Source: Aeromonas encheleia
GTDB lineage: Bacteria; Pseudomonadota; Gammaproteobacteria; Enterobacterales; Aeromonadaceae
Direction of reading: 5' to 3'
Length of the DNA stretch: 64,000 bases
Assembly: GCF_900637545.1 (NCBI RefSeq)
Contig: NZ_LR134376.1
Location: forward strand, 1,259,001-1,323,000
Made by a program: the position numbers and the translations under genes. Shown here in pieces: positions 34,441 through 42,590 of the stretch (position 1 is its first letter; each line of letters starts with the position of its first letter). The notes under the pieces are model-generated. The model saw only the letters and a program-made list of their open reading frames with translations, searched no databases and was not told the DNA's origin.

Positions 34441-35563
34441 TACCGATCAGGAACGTACCGAACAACCCACGGGCAAACGACTGCAACAGGCCCGGGAAAA
34501 AGGGCAGATTGCACGTTCCAAGGAGCTGGGAACCGCCAGCGTGCTGCTGGCGACCGTGTTTGGCTTGCTGATGCTCAAGGAGAGCCTGGCCGGTGCCATG
34601 GTCAAGGTGCTCACCATGGGCTTTACCCTGGAGCGGGATCAGGCCTTCGATCCCAACGCCATGGGGGCCATGGTGCCCACCCTGCTGGCCGAGCTTATCC
34701 AGCCCCTCGGCCTGCTGTTCCTGCTGGTGACCATCGCCGCCTTCGTCGGCAACACCCTGCTGGGAGGAATGAATTTTTCCTCCGAGGCCATGCTGCCCAA
34801 ATGGAGCAAGCTGAGCCCCTTGAGTGGTTTGAAGAGGATGTTCGGGGTGCAGTCGCTGGTGGAGCTCATCAAGTCCATCGCCAAGGTGGTGTTCATCAGC
34901 CTGTTCGCCTGGTGGATGCTGTCGAGTCAGTTCAACCACCTGCTCAACCTCTCCCTCGAGGGCTTTCCCGGTGGCATCATAGACGCGCTGGACCTGCTGC
35001 TGTGGATGCTGATCATCCTCTGCTGCTCCCTCATTCCCATCGTCGCCATCGATGTGCCCTTCCAGACCTGGAACCACAATCGTCAGCTCAAGATGACCAA
35101 GCAGGAGATCAAGGACGAGTTCAAGGACAGCGAGGGCAAGCCCGAGGTCAAGGGGCGGATCCGCCGCCTGCAGATGGAGATGGCGATGCGTCGCATGATG
35201 GGGGATGTGCCCAAGGCGGACGTGATCATCACCAACCCGAGCCACTACTCGGTGGCGCTGAAATACGACACGGGCAAACCCGGGGCCGCCCCCAAGGTGC
35301 TGGCCAAGGGGGTCGACGAGGTGGCGATGAAGATCCGGGAGATAGCGCGGGAATACGAGATCCCCATCATGCCGTCCCCGGCGCTCACCCGTGCCATCTA
35401 TCACTCCACCGAGATCGGTCACGAGATCCCGGAGGGGCTGTTCGCCGCCGTGGCCCAGGTGCTGGCCTATGTCTATCAACTCAAGAAGTTCCGCCGTGGC
35501 CGTGGCCGGCGTCCGACCCCGGTCGCCAAGGATCTGCCCATCCCGCCTGAGTACCGCAAATAA
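34433..35563 (+). CDS. flhB: Flagellar export switch protein FlhB
   Basis: This 376-residue export-gate protein has four membrane segments and a cytoplasmic domain that normally cleaves itself at Asn-Pro-Thr-His to switch export from rod/hook to filament subunits. Here the site reads IITNPSHYSVALKY, so Thr is replaced by Ser at residue 270, an unusual variant. The N-terminal region (ERTEQPTGKRLQQAREKGQI) is typical. ATG 34433 was chosen because that conserved sequence starts there. The last ~35 codons are repeated twice more downstream in tandem units. It ends the fliK transcription unit. Confidence 0.95.
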   Translation: MADTDQERTEQPTGKRLQQAREKGQIARSKELGTASVLLATVFGLLMLKESLAGAMVKVLTMGFTLERDQAFDPNAMGAMVPTLLAELIQPLGLLFLLVTIAAFVGNTLLGGMNFSSEAMLPKWSKLSPLSGLKRMFGVQSLVELIKSIAKVVFISLFAWWMLSSQFNHLLNLSLEGFPGGIIDALDLLLWMLIILCCSLIPIVAIDVPFQTWNHNRQLKMTKQEIKDEFKDSEGKPEVKGRIRRLQMEMAMRRMMGDVPKADVIITNPSHYSVALKYDTGKPGAAPKVLAKGVDEVAMKIREIAREYEIPIMPSPALTRAIYHSTEIGHEIPEGLFAAVAQVLAYVYQLKKFRRGRGRRPTPVAKDLPIPPEYRK

Positions 35564-36011
35564 CGCCCCCGGCACCTTGGGCGCATCGGCTTGTCGATAT
35601 TGATTGACCCTGTTTCAAACTGGCTTTGCCGCCCTGGTTCAAACACTGGCCTATGTCTATCGGCTCAAGAAGTTCCGCCGTGGCCGTGGTCGGATTCCAA
35701 CCCCGGTCGCCAAGGATCTGCCCATTCCGCCTGAGTACCGCAAATAACGCCCCGGCTCCTCGGGCGCATCGGCTTGTCGATAGCGGCTGAATCTGTCTCA
35801 AGCTGGCTTTGCCGCCCTGGTTCAAACACTGGCCTATGTCTATCGGCTCAAGAAGTTCCGCCGTGGCCGTGGTCGGCGTCCAACCCCGGTCGCCAAGGAT
35901 CTGCCCATTCCGCCTGAGTACCGCAAATAACGCCCCGGCTCCCTCGGGCGCATCGGCTTGTCGATAGCGGCTGAACCTGTCTCAAGCTGGCTTTGCCTGC
36001 CTGGTTCAAGC
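35440..36011 (+). repeat. Tandem ~183-bp repeats carrying copies of the flhB 3' end
   Basis: The end of flhB (from CTGGCCTATGTC at 35,462) recurs at 35,646 and 35,829, with periods of 184 and 183 bp; a fourth copy begins to match near 35,990 and breaks off. Each unit contains the ~34 terminal flhB codons including the stop (TAA at 35,561, 35,745 and 35,928) plus a ~80-bp spacer. Both extra copies keep the reading frame upstream into GFAALVQTLAYVYRLKK, matching the flhB segment LFAAVAQVLAYVYQLKK. Differences within the tail are mostly synonymous (GGC/GGT, CCG/CCA, ATC/ATT), and copies 2 and 3 are closer to each other than to flhB. Confidence 0.9.
35604..35747 (+). pseudogene. flhB C-terminal remnant, copy 2
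   Basis: This 47-codon open frame could start at TTG 35604, directly after an in-frame TGA. It encodes a copy of the last part of FlhB ending DLPIPPEYRK. It lacks a ribosome-binding site, so it is probably untranslated. Copy 3 (35,784-35,930) is open over 48 codons but has no start codon after the in-frame TAG at 35,781. Confidence 0.6.
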
Positions 36012-36153
36012 GCGGGTCCATCTCGATCGACCCGGAACCTGTTGCCGTGGTTGACCCCGTTCTCTTCAATCCCGACCAGGGTTGTCTGAATACCCTCCGC
36101 CGGACTTCTGACAGCTTAAAAATAAAAACCTTATGTATCAATGCATTGAATTG

Positions 36154-36171
36154 TTGGCTTGATGTTTGCTT
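36154..36171 (+). promoter_or_regulatory. Sigma-54 promoter of flhA-flhF-flhG-fliA-che
   Basis: TTGGCTTGATGTTTGCTT has GG and GC exactly 10 nt apart (36,156-57 and 36,168-69) with a TTTGCTT -12 element. The expected start near 36,181 gives a short leader before flhA at 36,208. This places the flhA-led chemotaxis block under sigma-54, as in Vibrio polar systems. Confidence 0.82.
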
Positions 36172-36207
36172 TAGCTAGGCACTGGCAGTTGATAGTTGAG
36201 CATAACG

Positions 36208-38310
36208 ATGGAATTCAAGGCAGCATTGGGCCGTTTAACAGAGTACAGGTGGTTGCTCAGCAAGGGGGTCGGGACCCCGCTGCTGGTGCTCGCCTCCCTC
36301 GGCATGGTGGTGCTGCCCATCCCGCCGCTGATGCTGGATATCCTGTTCTCCTTCAACATCGCCCTCTCCATCGTAGTGCTGCTGGTGGCCGTCTATACCC
36401 GCCGGCCGCTGGAGTTTGCGGCCTTCCCGACCGTGCTGCTGATCGCCACCCTGCTGCGCCTCGCGCTGAACGTCGCCTCGACCCGGGTCGTGCTGCTGGA
36501 AGGCCATAACGGCAGCGCGGCGGCCGGCCATGTGATCGAGGCCTTCGGCAACGTGGTGATCGGTGGCAACTATGCGGTCGGTATCATCGTCTTCATGATC
36601 CTGGTGATCATCAACTTCGTGGTGGTCACCAAGGGGGCGGGCCGGATCTCCGAGGTGAGCGCCCGCTTCACCCTGGACGCCATGCCCGGCAAGCAGATGG
36701 CCATCGATGCGGACCTGAACGCCGGTCTCATCAATCAGGAAGAGGCCAAGAAGCGGCGCCAGGACGTGACCCAGGAAGCCGACTTCTACGGCTCCATGGA
36801 CGGTGCCTCCAAATTCGTCAAGGGGGATGCCATCGCCGGCATCATGATCCTCTTCATCAACATCATTGGTGGCTTCATCATCGGCATGATGCAGCACCAG
36901 CTCAGCTTCGGTGAGGCGGCCCAGATCTACACCCTGCTCGCCATCGGTGATGGCCTGGTGGCCCAGATCCCCTCCCTGCTGCTCTCCATCGCCGCCGCCA
37001 TCATAGTGACCCGCCAGAATACCGATCAGGACATGGGCACGGCGGTGCTCGGCCAGCTGTTCGAGAATCCCAAGGCGCTGGTGATCTCCGCCGGCATCCT
37101 GCTGATGATGGGCAGCGTGCCCGGCATGCCGCACCTGGCGTTCCTGAGCCTGGGGGCCATCGCGGCGGTCGGAGCCTGGTGGCTGCTGCGCCGTGAGAAA
37201 CAGCGCGCCGCCAAGGTGGCCAAGGGCGAGCTGATGCCCCAGAGCTCGGATCAGCCTCACGAACAGAAAGATCTCAGCTGGGACGATGTGATGCCGGTGG
37301 ACATCATAGGGCTGGAGGTGGGTTATCAGCTCATCCCGCTGGTGGACAAGAGCCAGGGCGGCGAGCTGCTCAATCGGATCAAGGGGGTGCGCAAGAAGCT
37401 CTCCCAGGAGCTCGGCTTCCTGGTGCCGGCCGTGCACATTCGCGACAACCTGGATCTCGCGCCTAACCAGTACCGCATCACTCTCATGGGGGTCAGCACC
37501 GGCGAGGCCACCGTCTACCACGACAAGGAGATGGCCATCAATCCGGGCCAGGTGTTCGGCCAGGTCCAGGGCATCGCGACCCAGGATCCCGCATTCGGGC
37601 TGGAGGCGGTGTGGGTCGCCAAGGATCAGGTCTCCCACGCCCAGACCCTGGGTTACACCGTGGTGGATGCCGCCACCGTGGTGGCCACCCACCTGAGCCA
37701 GATCCTCTCCAACCATGCCGCCCTGCTGCTCGGTCACGACGAGGTGCAGCAGCTGCTGGACATGATAGGGAAGCATCAGAGCAAGCTGGTGGAGGGGCTG
37801 GTACCCGAGGTGATCAGCATGGGCAACCTGGTCAAGGTATTGCAAAATCTGCTCAATGAGGGCGTGCCAATTCGCGATATGCGCACTATTCTGCAGACCC
37901 TCGTGGAATATGCGCCGCGCAGTCCGGATCCGGAAGTGCTGACGGCCGCCTGCCGCATCGCCCTGCGCCGCTTGATAGTGCAGGAGATCGCGGGTCCCGA
38001 TCCCGAGCTGCCGGTGATCACCCTGGCGCCAGAATTGGAACGTATATTGCATCAATCCTTGCAAGCAGGTGGGGGAGATGGCGCCGGTATCGAACCGGGA
38101 CTGGCGGAGCGGATGCAGCGCTCGCTGGTGGAAGCCACTCAACGACAAGAACTGGAAGGCCAGCCGGCCGTGCTTCTGACATCGGGGATATTGCGCAATA
38201 CCCTGGCGAAATTTGTCAAGAATGCCATTCCTGGATTACGCGTTCTGTCTTATCAGGAAGTGCCTGATGACAAGCAAATCCGCATCGTCAGTGCGGTAGG
38301 ACAGGGCTAG
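36208..38310 (+). CDS. flhA: Flagellar export gate protein FlhA
   Basis: This 700-residue export-gate protein has eight membrane segments in the first half and a cytoplasmic domain that binds chaperone-substrate complexes. The conserved loop between membrane segments reads FVVVTKGAGRISEVSARFTL, then DAMPGKQMAIDADLNAGLIN. ATG 36208 (MEFKAALGRLTEYR) was preferred to an in-frame TTG at 36196. The cytoplasmic region keeps AIGDGLVAQIPSLLLSIAAA at its entrance. Confidence 0.97.
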   Translation: MEFKAALGRLTEYRWLLSKGVGTPLLVLASLGMVVLPIPPLMLDILFSFNIALSIVVLLVAVYTRRPLEFAAFPTVLLIATLLRLALNVASTRVVLLEGHNGSAAAGHVIEAFGNVVIGGNYAVGIIVFMILVIINFVVVTKGAGRISEVSARFTLDAMPGKQMAIDADLNAGLINQEEAKKRRQDVTQEADFYGSMDGASKFVKGDAIAGIMILFINIIGGFIIGMMQHQLSFGEAAQIYTLLAIGDGLVAQIPSLLLSIAAAIIVTRQNTDQDMGTAVLGQLFENPKALVISAGILLMMGSVPGMPHLAFLSLGAIAAVGAWWLLRREKQRAAKVAKGELMPQSSDQPHEQKDLSWDDVMPVDIIGLEVGYQLIPLVDKSQGGELLNRIKGVRKKLSQELGFLVPAVHIRDNLDLAPNQYRITLMGVSTGEATVYHDKEMAINPGQVFGQVQGIATQDPAFGLEAVWVAKDQVSHAQTLGYTVVDAATVVATHLSQILSNHAALLLGHDEVQQLLDMIGKHQSKLVEGLVPEVISMGNLVKVLQNLLNEGVPIRDMRTILQTLVEYAPRSPDPEVLTAACRIALRRLIVQEIAGPDPELPVITLAPELERILHQSLQAGGGDGAGIEPGLAERMQRSLVEATQRQELEGQPAVLLTSGILRNTLAKFVKNAIPGLRVLSYQEVPDDKQIRIVSAVGQG

Positions 38311-38326
38311 TTAGCGGAGATGACGG

Positions 38327-39742
38327 GTGAAGATTAAGCGGTTTTTTGCCAAAGACATGCGCACGGCCCTGGCCGAGGTCAAGGAGACACTCGGGCCGGA
38401 TGCTGTCATCATGTCCAACAAGAAGGTCACCGGTGGGGTGGAGATAGTCGCCGCTGTCGATTATCAGTCCCAGGTGCCCGGACCCAAAGATGCGCCGGTT
38501 CGCCGTCAGTTGAACGATGAGAGCGTCAATATCTCGTCTGCGGGCAAGCAGATGACACGCCCTGCGCCGCCCAAGGAGCAGAACGAATACTATGCCGACA
38601 CCCTGGCGGCCCTGCTGGCACGCCAGCAGAAACTCAACCCCGCCAATCCGGCGGCGAGTGGCAATCAGTCCGCCGGTCTGGTGTCGGCCAATACGGCCCC
38701 CAGAACCCTGGCCGAACAGGGCCAGTGGGGCGCCGCCCCCGAACCCGTCAAGCCCAAGGCTCGTCCTGCGCCCGGCCCGCGTCCTGCCCAACCCGCCCAG
38801 CGGGATCAGGAGATGGAAGGGATGCGCAAGGAGATGGCCAGTATTCGCAAGCTGCTCGAGCACCAGATCTCCGGCCTGATGTGGCAGGAGGTGGAGCGCC
38901 GCGAGCCGATGCGGGCGCTGCTCATCAAGGAACTCAAGAAGATGGGCTTCGATGATGCCTTCGCCGACCAGCTCGCCGGGCTGATCCCGGAGGAGATGCC
39001 CATTCATCAGGCCATGGCCCAGCTGGCCGAGGTACTGACGGCCCAGCTCAAGATCAGCGAAGACGACATCCTGCGCCAGGGCGGTGCCGTGGCGCTGCTC
39101 GGCCCGACCGGGGTGGGCAAGACCACCACCATCGCCAAGCTGGCGGCCCGCTTCGCCATGAAATACGGCGCCGAGCAGGTGGCCCTCATCACCACCGACA
39201 ACTACCGGATCGGGGCCCACGAGCAGTTGCAGACCTATGGTCGCATCATGGGCTGCCCGGTGCGCCAGGTGAGGGACGCCGAGGAGCTGGCCAATGCGCT
39301 CTATCAGTTCCGCAACCGCCGGCTGGTGCTCATCGATACCGCCGGGGTGGGTCAGCGGGACATCCGCCTGACCGAGCAGCTCGACACCCTGGTCAAGAAC
39401 GCCAAGGTGCGCATTCGCAGTTATCTGGTCATGTCGGCGACGTCCCAGCGCCGGGTGATGCAGGAGGCGGTGGATCACTTCCGGCGCATCCCGCTCTCCG
39501 GCTGCATCCTGACCAAGCTGGACGAGAGCCTGAACCTGGGTGAAGTGATCAACGTATGCATCCAGAACGCGCTGCCCATCAGCTACATCACCGATGGACA
39601 GCGGGTGCCGGAAGATATTCAAGTTGCCAACGCGGCGCTGCTGGTCGGTGCCGCCATGGGTTCGCTGGAGCGGGAAACAGAAGATCCCTACTTCTGGGGT
39701 TCAGGTTTTGGCGAGGCCGAAGATTCGGAGTTTTATGAGTAA
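38327..39742 (+). CDS. flhF: Flagellar placement GTPase FlhF
   Basis: This 471-residue SRP-family GTPase marks the pole for flagellum assembly. The N-terminal B domain (MKIKRFFAKDMRTALAEVKE) and a Pro/Ala-rich linker precede the NG domains. G motifs visible are GPTGVGKTTTIAKLAARF (P loop), TTDNYRIGAHEQLQTYG and LIDTAGVGQRD, with TKLDESLNLG as the G4 region. Start GTG 38327 follows GGAG. Its stop overlaps the flhG start. FlhF and FlhG together set number and place of polar flagella. Confidence 0.96.
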   Translation: MKIKRFFAKDMRTALAEVKETLGPDAVIMSNKKVTGGVEIVAAVDYQSQVPGPKDAPVRRQLNDESVNISSAGKQMTRPAPPKEQNEYYADTLAALLARQQKLNPANPAASGNQSAGLVSANTAPRTLAEQGQWGAAPEPVKPKARPAPGPRPAQPAQRDQEMEGMRKEMASIRKLLEHQISGLMWQEVERREPMRALLIKELKKMGFDDAFADQLAGLIPEEMPIHQAMAQLAEVLTAQLKISEDDILRQGGAVALLGPTGVGKTTTIAKLAARFAMKYGAEQVALITTDNYRIGAHEQLQTYGRIMGCPVRQVRDAEELANALYQFRNRRLVLIDTAGVGQRDIRLTEQLDTLVKNAKVRIRSYLVMSATSQRRVMQEAVDHFRRIPLSGCILTKLDESLNLGEVINVCIQNALPISYITDGQRVPEDIQVANAALLVGAAMGSLERETEDPYFWGSGFGEAEDSEFYE

Positions 39743-40619
39743 CATCTATATGGATCAGGCGAGTGGTCTGCGCAAAATGCGTCAAAACAATCGAGTTAAA
39801 GTGATCGCCGTGTCCGGAGGCAAGGGGGGCGTGGGCAAGACCAACGTCACCCTGAACGTGGCGGGAGCCATGGCCGCCCAGGGCAAACGGGTGTTGGTGC
39901 TGGATGCCGACCTTGGCCTGGCCAACGTCGACGTCATGCTGGGGCTGCGGGTGCATCGCAACCTGTCCCATGTGCTGGCCGGGGAGTGCACCATAGACGA
40001 CATCATCGTCGAGGGGCCCTACGGCATGATGATAGTGCCGGCCACCTCGGGGACCCAGTCCATGGTCGAGCTCTCGCCGGTGCAGCATGCCGAGCTCATC
40101 CGTGCCTTCAGCGAGATGAAGACCCAGGTCGACGTGCTGCTGGTGGACACGGCGGCGGGGATCTCCGACATGGTGCTGAGCTTCACCCGTGCGGCCCAGG
40201 ACATCATGGTGGTGGTGTGCGATGAGCCCACCTCCATCACCGATGCCTACGCCCTCATCAAGATCCTCTCCAAGGATCACGGCGTGTTCCGTTTCAAGGT
40301 GGTGGCCAACATGGTGCGCTCCTTGCGCGAGGGGCAGGAGCTCTTCGCCAAGCTGACCCGGGTCACCGACCGTTTCCTGGATACCTCGCTGGAGCTGGTG
40401 GCTTGTGTGCCCTACGACACCAACCTGCGCGCCGCCGTGCGCAAGCAGAAGCTGATCGTCGAGGCCTTCCCCAAGTCACCGGCCGCCCTGGCGTTTCGCG
40501 CCCTGGCCAACAAGGCGGCGAGCTGGCCCATCCCGCATCAGCCAGGGGGGCATCTCGAATTTTTCCTGGAAAATTTATTGCAAAAGCCGGTCATAGCACA
40601 GGAAGACTCCCGTGAATAA
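39735..40619 (+). CDS. flhG: MinD/ParA-type ATPase FlhG (FleN), flagellar number regulator
   Basis: This 294-residue ATPase limits flagellar number by opposing FlhF and, in Pseudomonas/Vibrio, by inhibiting the sigma-54 activator. The N-terminal activation helix DQASGLRKMRQNNR supplies the DQAxxLR motif that stimulates FlhF. The deviant Walker A is VSGGKGGVGKTNVTLNVAG, followed by DADLGLANVDVMLGL. ATG 39735 lies in the last codons of flhF. It overlaps the fliA start by 8 nt. Confidence 0.95.
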   Translation: MSNIYMDQASGLRKMRQNNRVKVIAVSGGKGGVGKTNVTLNVAGAMAAQGKRVLVLDADLGLANVDVMLGLRVHRNLSHVLAGECTIDDIIVEGPYGMMIVPATSGTQSMVELSPVQHAELIRAFSEMKTQVDVLLVDTAAGISDMVLSFTRAAQDIMVVVCDEPTSITDAYALIKILSKDHGVFRFKVVANMVRSLREGQELFAKLTRVTDRFLDTSLELVACVPYDTNLRAAVRKQKLIVEAFPKSPAALAFRALANKAASWPIPHQPGGHLEFFLENLLQKPVIAQEDSRE

Positions 40620-41331
40620 AACCCAAGCATACTTGCGTCATCAGGATTCCTATGTGCTGGTCGAGCGTCATGCTCCGCTGGTTAAACGGATCGCCCAGCA
40701 TTTATTGGCTCGCCTGCCAAGCAGTGTCTTGCTGGATGACCTGATCCAGGCAGGTATGATTGGGCTGCTCGAAGCCTCCCGCAATTTTGACGGCAGCAAG
40801 GGCGCCAGCTTTGAAACCTATGCCGGCATCCGCATCCGCGGTGCCATGCTCGACGAGATCCGCCGTGGCGACTGGGTGCCGCGCTCGGTCCACCGCAACA
40901 GCCGCGCCATCGCCGAGGCCATCGAGAACGTGGAGCAGGTGCACGGTCGCGATGCCAGAGACACCGAGGTGGCGGCCCAGATGGGCGTCTCCCTCGGTGA
41001 ATACCACGCCATGCTGCAGGATGTCTCCTGCGGCAAGATCATCGGCATCGAGGATCTCGGGGTCAGCGAGGATGTGATAGGGCATCCCGATGACGCCAGC
41101 GGTCATGGCGGCTTCGACGATCTGGCGGCCGAGCGTTTCCAGGGCGCCCTGGCCGAGCATATCTCCCGCCTGCCCGAGCGCGAGGCGCTGGTGCTCTCCC
41201 TCTATTACGACGAAGAGCTGAACCTGCGCGAGATCGGCGAGGTGTTGAGCGTGAGTGAGTCTCGGGTGAGCCAGATACACAGTCAGGCCATGCACAGATT
41301 GCGTGCCCGCCTGCGAGATTGGAATTTATAA
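40612..41331 (+). CDS. fliA: Flagellar sigma factor FliA (sigma-28)
   Basis: This 239-residue sigma factor transcribes late flagellar and chemotaxis genes once the hook is complete. Region 2 reads LLDDLIQAGMIGLLEASRNF, then GASFETYAGIRIRGAMLDEI. Region 4 reads LPEREALVLSLYYDEELNLR with the helix-turn-helix LSVSESRVSQIHSQAMHRLR. GTG 40612 starts inside the flhG stop region. The length matches family members (239-240). Confidence 0.97.
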   Translation: MNKTQAYLRHQDSYVLVERHAPLVKRIAQHLLARLPSSVLLDDLIQAGMIGLLEASRNFDGSKGASFETYAGIRIRGAMLDEIRRGDWVPRSVHRNSRAIAEAIENVEQVHGRDARDTEVAAQMGVSLGEYHAMLQDVSCGKIIGIEDLGVSEDVIGHPDDASGHGGFDDLAAERFQGALAEHISRLPEREALVLSLYYDEELNLREIGEVLSVSESRVSQIHSQAMHRLRARLRDWNL

Positions 41332-41442
41332 GTGGTTGTACTGGCTACACTGGAACGCAACTCTAAGGCATAATTCGCAGCATAAAACCTGCATTCTGCA
41401 TCATGTAAGTGAGCCGTTTTTGCGGCTATTTAGGAGGGAATT

Positions 41443-41826
41443 TTGGACAAGAACATGAAAATCCTCATCGTGGATGATTTTTCAACGATGCGCCGGATTA
41501 TCAAGAACTTGCTGCGTGACCTGGGATATAACAATACCCATGAAGCAGACGATGGCAACACGGCGCTGCCGATGTTGAAAAATGGCGACTTCCAGTTTGT
41601 GGTCACCGACTGGAACATGCCTGGCATGCAGGGCATCGACCTGCTCAAGGCGATCCGTCTCGATGACAAACTCAAGCACCTGCCGGTGTTGATGGTGACT
41701 GCCGAAGCCAAGCGCGAGCAGATCATCGAAGCCGCTCAGGCCGGGGTCAATGGCTACATCGTCAAGCCGTTCACCGCCGCCACTCTCAAAGAGAAGCTCG
41801 ACAAAATCTTTGAACGCATCGGCTAA
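41443..41826 (+). CDS. cheY: Chemotaxis response regulator CheY
   Basis: This 127-residue single-domain receiver binds FliM when phosphorylated and reverses the motor. The phospho-acceptor Asp is in [20 protein letters not shown], the acidic pair in [11 protein letters not shown], and the conserved Thr and Lys in [11 protein letters not shown] and [15 protein letters not shown] 41443 (MDKNMKIL) is preferred because AGGAGGG lies 4-5 nt upstream and Vibrio CheY has the same N-terminal extension; ATG 41455 is the alternative. The 111-bp gap after fliA contains a small hairpin (AGCCG/CGGCT). Confidence 0.96.
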   Translation: MDKNMKILIVDDFSTMRRIIKNLLRDLGYNNTHEADDGNTALPMLKNGDFQFVVTDWNMPGMQGIDLLKAIRLDDKLKHLPVLMVTAEAKREQIIEAAQAGVNGYIVKPFTAATLKEKLDKIFERIG

Positions 41827-41838
41827 GGAGTGGCAGGG

Positions 41839-42579
41839 ATGACGGCCAAAACGAGTGCCATGATCTCGCTCGAGCAGGCAAGGATGCTGGTTGCCCACCT
41901 CGAGCAAGGTGAATTTGAACAGGCCGATACCATCCTCGCCGATGTGTGTGCCCCCAATGCCGCCGCCCTGTTTGACAGGGTCGGCCAGCTTACCCGCCAA
42001 CTGCACGACTCTTTACAGGACTTTCGGCTGGATCCCAGGATCCCCGACCTGGCCACCCACGAGATCCCCGATGCCCGGGAGCGTCTGAGCTATGTCATCG
42101 ACATGACGGACAAGGCCGCCAATCGCACCATGGATGCGGTCGAGGCCAGTCTCCCCATTGCCGATCGGCTCAATGACAACATCCAGCTGGTGATGCCCAA
42201 TTGGAATGCCTTGATGAGCCGGGATCTTGAGCTGGGCCAGTTCAAGGCACTCTGCCATCAACTGAATGATTTTATTAAGGCTTCGGAGACGGATGCCGAT
42301 AAGTTACGACAACTGCTGACGGAAATCCTGATGGCACAGGACTTTCAGGATTTAACCGGCCAGATGATCCGCAAGGTCATCAAGCTGGTGCAGGAAGTTG
42401 AAACGAAGTTGATAGAGATGCTGACCATGTTTGGTGAGGCAGCCATCGAGCATTCGGTGCGCAGCTTGCCGGCAAGCGGCATCGAGGCAGAAGGTCCCAT
42501 CATGAACCCTGAGACAAGGTCTGATGTGGTCAATGGCCAGGATGATGTGGACGATCTGCTGTCTAGTCTGGGATTCTAA
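41839..42579 (+). CDS. cheZ: CheY-P phosphatase CheZ
   Basis: This 246-residue helical protein dephosphorylates CheY-P. The catalytic region contains the Gln of LMAQDFQDLTGQMIRKVIKL, and the C-terminal CheY-binding peptide is NGQDDVDDLLSSLGF. ATG 41839 is used because GGAG lies 8 nt before it; GTG 41830 is in frame but overlaps that Shine-Dalgarno. It follows cheY by 12 bp. Confidence 0.95.
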   Translation: MTAKTSAMISLEQARMLVAHLEQGEFEQADTILADVCAPNAAALFDRVGQLTRQLHDSLQDFRLDPRIPDLATHEIPDARERLSYVIDMTDKAANRTMDAVEASLPIADRLNDNIQLVMPNWNALMSRDLELGQFKALCHQLNDFIKASETDADKLRQLLTEILMAQDFQDLTGQMIRKVIKLVQEVETKLIEMLTMFGEAAIEHSVRSLPASGIEAEGPIMNPETRSDVVNGQDDVDDLLSSLGF

Positions 42580-42590
42580 TGGAGTGACGC

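Noticed and set aside
36235..38148. 637-codon frame opposite flhA
   Set aside because: Complement of membrane-protein codons; FlhA is certain on the other strand.
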